Assembly: GCA_930367205.1 (NCBI GenBank)
Contig: OV884012.1
Span: 58,115,239 to 58,179,238 of the forward strand
Length of the DNA stretch: 64,000 nt
Direction: 5' to 3'
DNA from: Acanthosoma haemorrhoidale
Taxonomy: Eukaryota > Arthropoda > Insecta > Hemiptera > Acanthosomatidae
The notes beneath the pieces were generated by a model that worked only from the letters and a program-made list of their open reading frames with translations, had not been told where the DNA came from and ran no database searches. The position numbers and the translations under genes are program-made. Shown in pieces: positions 55,906 through 64,000 of the stretch; positions within the stretch are counted from its first letter, which is position 1; each line of letters starts with the position of its first letter.

Positions 55906-58860
55906 TAGGGCCTCTGCCTAGTTTTTTGCAGCTGCGTATTTTATTGTTATTGTTAACACTGGTATGACTTATGGTATGGTAATGTTGTTTACATTTGTTT
56001 AAATTAATTTACAACATATTATAACCAATTTAAAATATATACACAATAGAGTATAGGGTGATTTATCTAATGTAGTTAGTGGTCGCTACATACTACATTC
56101 TTATTTTTATTGGAACTTATGATCCCGGATAAAAGTTTATTTTTTATTATACTTTATGTATGTATAACTGCTTTTTTGAGCCCTAGGATACTCATTTATT
56201 ACTAATGCTTGATCGTTTCTTATTTCAGGACTTTTACGATCGGCTTAAGATAAATGAACTCTTAACTGGCTAAGCCTTCGGTAACGATCTGCCCGTGAGC
56301 TTTTACAGTAATGTGGCTGCTCAGATCTATGTTAGGAGCCTATTCGGCAGGGAGTGGATGGGTTTAGCGTTGATTAGCGTTTTGTGAGGTCAAGGGCCGA
56401 GATAAAAGAGCAGGAGGAAGACGTCACGCAGATCACGCCCGAGATCCGGCGGATACCCTCCTTCCCACAGCCACCTGCACGCGGCCTGACCCTCATCCCT
56501 CCCATACCACATCCCAAAATTAAAGCATTGACAATTATATCGTTGTATTGTCACACAAAGAAGATAGTTGATCCTAGAAGTAGGTAGCCACGACATTTTT
56601 TCCACATTGAATGACAAGTCGGAACCAGATTTGGCACAGCGACTAATTAATGAAGATTTACAGCGAGAAACCTGAGTCAAAAAACACAAGCATCAAAACA
56701 ATCTCTGGCAAACCCGGGAAATTCATCTAGCCAAATATTATAAATAAAATTATAAATTATAAACCCAAACAAAATTATAATATTATCTTATCTGTAATCT
56801 ATAATATTTTATAAGCTTTTTAGTGTGAGTTATTAGTAAAAAAAAGGTTAGGAAATGAAACGTATTCGGTCGGAGTTTTATGCCATACATATAAATATAA
56901 TTAAAATTAAAACAATATAATATTTGATATTGCTCAAAGTTGGTCAGCAATTTGTCGATTGCCGACAGAAACATATAAATTTAACCCCTCCGGATTATCA
57001 ATCCAGACGTTTTAAGATAAGCTATTGAGGTCTTTAACTTGGAGCAGCTTTCCTCACTAATATTGCAGAACTTTTATGTTAGTTGGTGACCACTTACACA
57101 AACGATGTAATTATGTTGATTTCATATTTCATGAAATCAAGACTAAATAACATTTGACAACTGCTATTGCAATTAACGCTAGTGGTAATTTTTTTAGAAA
57201 GTTCAAAATCGAAAGTGAAACCCATACGGACTCAGCTGATGGATCTAATCCTTGAAAGCAACACGTTTTTAAGAATATACTCTGATCTTTCCTCGTTTCA
57301 TTGTATCCTACTCGACAGGGGCAACTAGGGTGATACCTCATGGTGTAAAAACAAATTTAAAATTTTTATCCTCGAATTCTGAGCCGATTTTGATAAAAAA
57401 AAATGCTACATAATACTGAAGTTGGCCATTCCAAAATTTCGTATCCACCGCACATCAAAATGATGAGATGGAAATTTGCTGGTACACCTTAAGAATCATT
57501 ACCTATAAAAGTACAATTGCGTGATTTTAGACTAAGCATAACTTCAGATACATATTTTTCCTACCATTAAAAAACCTATTTGGAATAGAAAACATAAAAT
57601 TTTAATTTTGAAATTCTGGAATTAAAGATAGAACAAAGATAAAGTACACAAATACTATAAAATGTTGTTTAAAATATAGTCATAGGTAAGAATTTGTTGC
57701 GGATTAAAAAAAAAACGTATTCATCAATCAAATGAAACTAAGTCAAGAAAAAATTAAGTAGGCACACAACGCTTTGCATTTGACCAACCTTTAAGGTAAA
57801 TTAAAAAAAAAAAAATCACCACTTCACGATTTTTTTATTACGATAAGTTTTGCCACGTTCCCTTTTGCGTGTACAGTGGAAATCATTATAAAAAGTAAAA
57901 CAACTGACAAAATATTACACGCAATTTTTTATTCGGTACCTACTCGCCTACGTTTAGACTGAAATAAGATTAACTCTTTTCTAGACGTTTTTTTCAAACA
58001 TCATCAATTAATTTGATAGGTTAGAAGAGAGTAAATATTACATAATAAAACCTTACATATTACACAATATTGTTTAGTGTAAATGGCTAATTTAATTATC
58101 TTTTTTTTTAAAGTGAACCGATAGAATGTCGAGTTTGCCATTAATAAACAGACATTGTACAAGTTCAAGACTTTACGGTACAAGATAGCATAAATTCAAG
58201 AAACTATTTTTAACTAATGTCCAGTCATTTGTTCCATAGTGGGCCTGGGTTCGGAGGTGATTTTTGGAAAATGACTGAGCACAAGTGGCTTGCTCCACCT
58301 CTGGCGCAGGTTTGCCCGGTATTGCAGTACATCCTGGAGCAGCTCAAATAAAAACAAGTCACACATATTTAAATCATTAATTAATTTAATTAAAAGCTGT
58401 TTCAGGCTGAACACTCAGGATGAAACAAACAATTTTTTTTCGAATTATATTTTTGTCAGATTTTAACAATTATCAGTTACATCAAAAATATCTTTTGGAT
58501 CTCCATGGGATGATACACGTACCATAACCTTTAATGCTAATATAAGAACCGGTTAATAGTATTTTATTTTTTTAATACTTATTCAATTTATTACATATTT
58601 AGGTCGTCACTAATCGAAGGGGCCAGTCCTCTTTCCTGAGTAAGGGGTACAACGGGGGTAAAATTGTATATATCTGGTCTCAACAGGTATCAATGGCCAA
58701 TTTGTTTTTAGAGCCCTAATATTAATATTTTTCTACTAATGTATCTACTACTAGATTCCCTTCTACTATTGTTTTTCATCTTTTCTTAACAAACAAAAGG
58801 TATTTATTTCATTGTATTTCTTTGAGTAAAAAGTTAAAAAAAATCGAGTCGACCTAGTGA
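55906..58860. other. Mostly unassigned stretch
   Basis: A GC-richer patch at 56230-56520 has two protein-like frames (56384-56587 plus, 56390-56689 minus) with no recognised motif. It might be related to the 55.2-kb remnant. The rest is AT-rich, including a patch at 58210-58330 with a short minus-strand frame. Confidence 0.3.
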
Positions 58861-58921
58861 AGGCAGGAAGACCGCAAGCTCGCTGTCACCAACCTGTCGC
58901 CAGAAGCTGTAGAGCTGCAAG
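58861..58921. CDS. Exon-like GC-rich segment, strand ambiguous
   Basis: A 60-nt GC-rich block in AT-rich surroundings. On the plus strand it gives EDRKLAVTNLSPEAVELQ with donor CAAG|GTAATA but a weak acceptor. On the minus strand an excellent acceptor (GGTATCATATTACCTTGCAG) leads into LYSFWRQVGDSELAVFLPSL and a stop a few codons later. Either reading is protein-like. The better acceptor favours the minus strand, perhaps as a terminal exon. Confidence 0.3.
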
Positions 58922-61125
58922 GTAATATGATACCTAGAAGTCATTATTCAACCCCCTCTTAGCGCGTCGTAAATTATACGAGCTATGTTGCAAAATATAA
59001 CCAAGTATTATTTAATTATAGTAACCCTTCTAGAATAGAAGAGTAGTTCAAAATGTGTTTATAGATCAGAGTAAAAGCTGTTTAAGCCGTTTTAATTTAT
59101 AAGATGATATTTCTAACACCATTTCATCAGATCACTCTATTACTCAATAAAAAGAAGACTGTCAATACTAATGATATTGGGAAACTGAAAACACAAAAAC
59201 TACGACACAACTCCCAAAGTGGGAGTATCAATCAACATACACATTTCACTTTTAAATAAAATTTACCGCTAAAAAGAAATTGTTTTTTGTTTGTTGTATT
59301 ACATTAGTTTAGTTCAATTTGTATTTTTGAGTCTTCTAGTAGTGTTGCTTCCTTGACATCACCGTTTTAAAAATGGTTATAAATAAAGACAAGAAATGAG
59401 TTTTACAACACTACAGTATTTCGGCCCTGCACTATCCTTGGCTGAGTTCAACGCGGTTTTTGGCACAAATGTGTTACCGATTCCGGAACATTGATAAGTG
59501 ATTTTATACTTTCTACTTGAGTGTGTGGCAGTGTTGCCCCGGTCGGGCAGCCAGCGGACCAGCTGAATTTGGTAAATCGGGGAATGCAAGCCGTCCCAAA
59601 ACTTACCTAGGGACATGGTTCCATATTAATGGCCAGAACCAGCGCTAATGCGATATGTTTGTTCCTGCGTAGGCGTCGGCCGTAGGTTCATTCGTTATAT
59701 CACGGACCGTCGTCTCATTCATAAAAATAATATATGCAAAGGGGGTGAAAAAAGAAGAAACGGGAAGCTGCCTCCGTTGGTCGCCATTCTTAATGGTCAC
59801 TGCGCACTCTCTCCAATGTTATCGCCTGTTCACGATCAAAATCTCGATAATTTATATAAGTTGTTAAATTTTTTATTCCGATCTTTCATCGTCTTTTCAA
59901 GGTTTGAAAATAAACTTTTGAATCTCCCATTGCTGCTCTAGATCATGTGTGGTGCGCCTCTACCACTGCCGTAACTCTCTCGATTGCTTTTCTGGAACTG
60001 TGGGAAATATGAAACAGGCAAACATAATAATAGACGACCTACTGTTTCGTTACACATGGTATTACTACCTACTTTATTATATATATTTGAAACTGATTAT
60101 ATAATAAAGTTTTTTTGATGAATTGCATTTCTTAAACTGCAATAATTCTTCAAAGGTTGAAAGGAACAATTATATCTAGGAGTCTAGGAGCCACAAATTT
60201 CTAACATATCGTATACAAAACCAATAAAAGTAAGATAAAACACTCTTGAAATTGAAGAGAAAATAATCGTTTTTCTCATAATTTTGTGCGAATTAAAAGA
60301 GTGGAAATTTAAAAAATAAGATCACTAAGCAGGGAAGAATGAGAGGAAAAATCCTAGGAGTATAAAGGCAGAGTAAATTAAACACTATTGTTTTGGGATT
60401 TTTAGAGCTTTTGATGTATGAATGATTAACGGAGACTTAAATTTCCGTGATGGGGCATGGAGCAGGTTAGCGGACGATCCGTGAATGGGATCAGTGGTTC
60501 AATGGCCAATTAAAAACTGACCAAGGCCACTATTCAAACTGATGGATATTATAAAATATCGGCTTTACATCTAGATTAACCGACTCCCCCGGTAAGAGTA
60601 AGCCTCCAATGAAAAAGAAAAAAGTTACTTCAATTTTGATTGAATTAGATTTGGGCTCTGAAATTATACGATGGTAGGTTGGCGATGGAAGCCGGAATGG
60701 AAATCGATCTGTTGCCGATAAGGGGCGAGTTTAAGCGTTAATTTGTCCGGATACGGTAATTTAATTACTCGATAGAGCTTATCGCTTTTAATTTATCTGG
60801 GCCCAGCTTCAAATTTATGTCTTAACAGTCCCCATGCAGGCTTCACGTACTGCATCATCCCGTATATGAACAGTAGGCTTGTATCAATTAAAATATGGCC
60901 ATTAAGGGAGCGCACTCTCGGTGAAACAGGGTAATTAATATATATGATCCTATAGGAGATTGAATCAAAGTGTTCCTACTCTGACAGCCTACCACACTCT
61001 ATCACAGGCAAATTTGATCTTAATTGCAAAGTTTGTTTTTTCTGAAACATCTAAAGTTGTATTAACTTAGAAATAAACCTATTTAATAGCCCTTAGTTAG
61101 CCCTTACTAACTCATCCAGCCAAAA
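58922..61125. other. Unassigned stretch
   Basis: A minus-strand donor CCCTAG|GTAAGT near 59606 next to GC-rich sequence (59640-59830) hints at a first exon, but no supported coding precedes it. The rest is AT-rich with no repeat copy. Confidence 0.3.
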
Positions 61126-61344
61126 ATGGTCACGCCGAACAATATGCCATACCCTTCTCCGTCGGAGATTCCTCCCTCTGGTAGTTTTTGTCCGGGTGGT
61201 TTCTTCTTACCCAAAGTTATGGCAGGATCTTCAAACCCAAGAGACATCTCATTCGACTACCTGGGAGGGGGGGGGAGTGACAATTACAGAAAATGGAAAA
61301 ATCAATATGAATCATTTAAAAATGTTTTTACAATCGAGGTATAA
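61126..61344 (+). CDS. Hypothetical ORF, 72 codons
   Basis: It starts AAAATGG, a good initiation context, and encodes a P/G/S-rich N-terminal half (PSPSEIPPSGSFCPGGFFLP) with a nine-G run creating a glycine stretch. It stops at TAA at 61344. No motif or homolog recognised. Length alone is not significant. Confidence 0.18.
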   Translation: MVTPNNMPYPSPSEIPPSGSFCPGGFFLPKVMAGSSNPRDISFDYLGGGGSDNYRKWKNQYESFKNVFTIEV

Positions 61345-61713
61345 ACTAATCTGGAAAGAGAGAAATTGAAACAAATAAAAAAGTGACCATCTTCAAACAT
61401 ATCTACCGTTTTAACCTGCGGAGCGAATTCTCGAACTGTAATAAAAAGACAGGAATTTAGAATACTGGGAGCTGACATGACGTTTCTCCGATGATTAATT
61501 TTAAAAATTAGATTAGACTGTGAGGAACACTAGTGCGTAGAAGGAGTTAAATCAGTAACCCCCCACCCATAGGACTTGACAAGTATCACAGTACTTGAAT
61601 GGTTTGTTGACGTCCATAGAATGCATGTGAGCAAGATCCCAAAGAATGTGATGGAAACTAGGTCTGAAGATAAGTGAGACACTGGCCAAGAAATCAGTTA
61701 TTGGATCATATGG

Positions 61714-62070
61714 ATGAAGTATCCAGACCAATATGTCAGAGTGAAGCAAGTGGCAGAGAACCGAGCATCAGGAAGATTCTACTGGCCACGAACCCGACAC
61801 CTTCAGGTACTAAAGGGTTTCCTAAAAAAGAACATTCTTCTAACCTTCGTTTTAGCATTTCCAGTGGTGTACAGCCCTTCAGTCCATTCGCGCTTATTCC
61901 GTCCAATCGAATCGCAAATTTCCAAAACAAAGTATAAAATTAATGACGTGTTTGCCCTCCCGCTCCCATTATATATGGAATTTGCTAAGAAATCTGACTT
62001 CTTCAAGCTTGGTCAGTTGCGTTCGCTGCTGAGCCTTTCTGTTAAAAAGTCATACGAGATGTACCCTTGA
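61714..62070 (+). CDS. Hypothetical ORF, 118 codons
   Basis: The longest unexplained open frame on the plus strand. It is basic, with one hydrophobic stretch (about residues 40-56, NILLTFVLAFPVVYSP) and a lysine-rich C-terminus ending KKSYEMYP. A second plus frame is open over the same interval. AT-rich 64-kb sequence is expected to contain random frames near this length, so it may be noncoding. No family recognised. Confidence 0.25.
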   Translation: MKYPDQYVRVKQVAENRASGRFYWPRTRHLQVLKGFLKKNILLTFVLAFPVVYSPSVHSRLFRPIESQISKTKYKINDVFALPLPLYMEFAKKSDFFKLGQLRSLLSLSVKKSYEMYP

Positions 62071-63724
62071 TTGAATTAGTGGACAGTTCTAAGATTTTTC
62101 CATACTCGATGAGTACTAGAAATAATCTAAACTATTAGGTTTATTAAAAAAGGAATTCTGTCAGTCCCACGATATTGAGTGGGAACATTTATTTACGCTC
62201 ACGCTCAGTTTTTAGGCGTTATGACTATTTCAATCATCTGGAATGCATTGCAATATTATCATTCTCATTCTGACTTGTCTTAGTTTGAAAAGTTTATCTA
62301 TAGTTTTATAATGCTAATAACAAGTAGAAGGGACTGAGCTGAGCTGTATGCCTGCCTCGTTATGAAAGTCCTGATGGTTTCTGTTGTTTTTAAGTGAACA
62401 ACCGCACCCCTCCAAGACCTCCCTCCATCATTCCAGAATCTTATCCTTTTCTTATACATATATGTCTCAGCTTTAGCCCCAGATAGCAGACACCAGACCC
62501 CACTCGTCCCTAGACCTTCCACCCAGTATGAAGTAACGTAACTCTTAATATTTTTATATACCAGTGTTTTGCTTGTACTTCATAATAAAGCTTTTCTTTC
62601 TTTTCTTTTAAAAGAATCTCATCTACAAAGATTATTTAACTTATAATTTAACTTTTGTTTAGTATTATTTATAAAATATTAATTGATTGAATCAGGAATG
62701 ATTTTTAAAATACAGAAGCTTGCATGTATGGGAAGGAAACGAAGTGGCTTGATCAAAAGATCTAGTAATTATAGAAGTCCATTACGTTGACATAATAAAG
62801 TTTGCTTAAGTGAAATGACAATAGTCGTACTCATTCTTATAACTATAATCATTATTATCATAGTTTCACAGTAAACACCATTTAATACCAAACCTATTTA
62901 TGTCTATAAATATGCGAACATAATCTATCTAAAACGTTTCAATTATGCTTGATTACTCCTACGTGAGAAAAGAGGTTTCATCATTTCACAGACCTTAAGC
63001 AAACTTTAAAGGGCCCTATCACAGAGTGAAGAATTCACCCTGAATCATCACTGCTGAAATTGCTGGTATTTCGATGAAATTTCATACTTACCAGGAAAAG
63101 TTTACGTAACCAATATTGCAACAGAACATTGTTACACATAGTTTCAATGAGATTGCCTTCCAGTGTTTCATGATATTATCAGTCGATAATGAGAAACCTG
63201 AAGATAATGCTTTCACGGTTAGTAATTACTATTGAAACCGTTTTCTTTATGGCCATAACATTTAATAGCTTTATATAGGAGAATTATTTATTATATAAGC
63301 CAATTACCTGTTAACATAAGAACCGAATTAAGAGTTATTTTCATTTTTGCTTGTGAGTGTGGTGTTTTAATGCACGTATATCGCTTGATTTCATTGTGTA
63401 CTATATTATATTATTAATATTTTAAGACAACAATCGATAAGCATATCGGTATGAATGAGTCAAGGTGATTCAATTAATTTTGACTCCTCATAACGTTTGG
63501 AAAAAGAAAAGAATTTGGAAAATTCAAACGTATCTTTCCACCTATTAGATATTGGATCAAAAAATTGCCAAGGACTCCCTCCAGATCATTCTTTGTCCAG
63601 CCGTAAGTGCTGTTATCCGACAAACGGCAAAATTCAGGCCAAACTACGAAGCCGTGGAGCTGTGTGGGCAATCCCTGAAAATTAAGTCATAGACATTCGC
63701 CTCCCTGATGAACTCGAATTTAAT
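62071..63724. other. AT-rich stretch, nothing recognised
   Basis: A TTTCTTTTCTTTT pyrimidine tract occurs near 62595. No gene, RNA or repeat copy supported. Confidence 0.35.
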
Positions 63725-64000
63725 GTCTTAGCCGGGTTTACATTGATGTTGACGGCGTTGAGCTTCTCAGCGATGAGTTGGCTGGCACCCTCTGCAAATT
63801 TCAGTGCTCTGGTGGGATTGAGGCTGGTGATGTTTATACCGATGTCGTAGATGTGATGACACCTCACAGTTGGGGTACGAAGCTCCTACGATGTGGGCGG
63901 TGTATATGTTAAACAGATGAGGGCCTAGCACTGACCATTGGGAGACCCCGGCAGTGTATTTTCTTCTGGTGGTGGACGTGGTGCCTATCCGAACCGAAAA
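63725..64000 (-). mobile_element. LINE family B RT fragment at window edge
   Basis: The minus strand matches the family B RT from just before VPQGSVLG (here degraded) through LFNIYTAHIVGASYPNCEV, a frameshifted catalytic region and SLNPTRALKFAEGASQLIAE to NVNPAKT, where similarity ends at about 63725. The YADD block reads as a shifted, non-catalytic sequence. It is 3'-truncated on this side and continues beyond the right edge of the window. Confidence 0.85.

Noticed and set aside
1..64000. Bacterial genes, operons, CRISPR or phage
   Set aside because: There are no long dense ORFs, ribosome-binding sites or spacer-repeat arrays. Exon-intron signals and LINE/LTR remnants indicate a eukaryote.

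Overview
This is an AT-rich eukaryotic window. It contains no operons, rRNA genes, convincing intact tRNA genes or CRISPR arrays. Most recognisable sequence is retrotransposon debris. Short exon-like segments with introns, Jockey/CR1-like LINEs with target-site duplications, and a Gypsy-type LTR element fit an insect genome. A hemipteran is my impression from the LINE style only, not something the sequence proves.

Layout. About 0-28.6 kb is intron-like or intergenic DNA. It carries a chain of exon-like segments on the minus strand: 28495-28559, 27146-27209, 22527-22723, 6375-6411, 2391-2476 and perhaps 2012-2092. The 27209->22723 junction and the later ones are phase-compatible. The best two exons have strong splice signals and uninterrupted coding. 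They suggest one host gene spread over more than 26 kb, which I cannot identify. Several weaker plus-strand exon candidates (3057, 7623, 10603, 12104, 22294) are listed at low confidence, because AT-rich DNA yields such hits by chance.

Three LINE families recur, named here only for cross-reference. Family A is a Jockey-like RT with a long 3' UTR ending GGCAGATTGTAATTTTATCA..AATAAA. It has copies near 0.7, 12.9, 15.9, 17.3, 17.7, 19.6, 35.0, 42.5, 43.5, 48.2 and 52.0 kb. Family B ends GAGAGCTAAG plus poly(A), with a 1.4-kb copy at 28722-30151 and fragments near 35.6, 50.2 and 51.0 kb and at the right edge. Family C is a sister of B with a 3' end reading GGGGCTATGAAAGAA plus A. Its copies are near 19.8, 25.1, 40.7, 47.1 and 48.2 kb. 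Several copies have exact target-site duplications and some are nested.

At 30501-33309 (minus strand) lies a doubly deleted Gypsy-type element. It keeps short LTRs, a tRNA-Phe-like primer site and fragments of gag, protease, RT, RNase H and integrase, but lacks the RT catalytic core and the integrase C-terminus.

From 35.9 to 64 kb the sequence is mostly unassigned, with LINE fragments, several GC-richer islands, and degraded coding remnants at 44.4-45.1, 53.7-54.2 and 55.2-55.9 kb. No element appears autonomous. No novel multi-gene system is visible. The most interesting items are the unidentified split minus-strand gene with a diverged copy of one exon 13 kb away, the Gypsy deletion breakpoint at a perfect hairpin, and the nested insertions with duplicated target sites.
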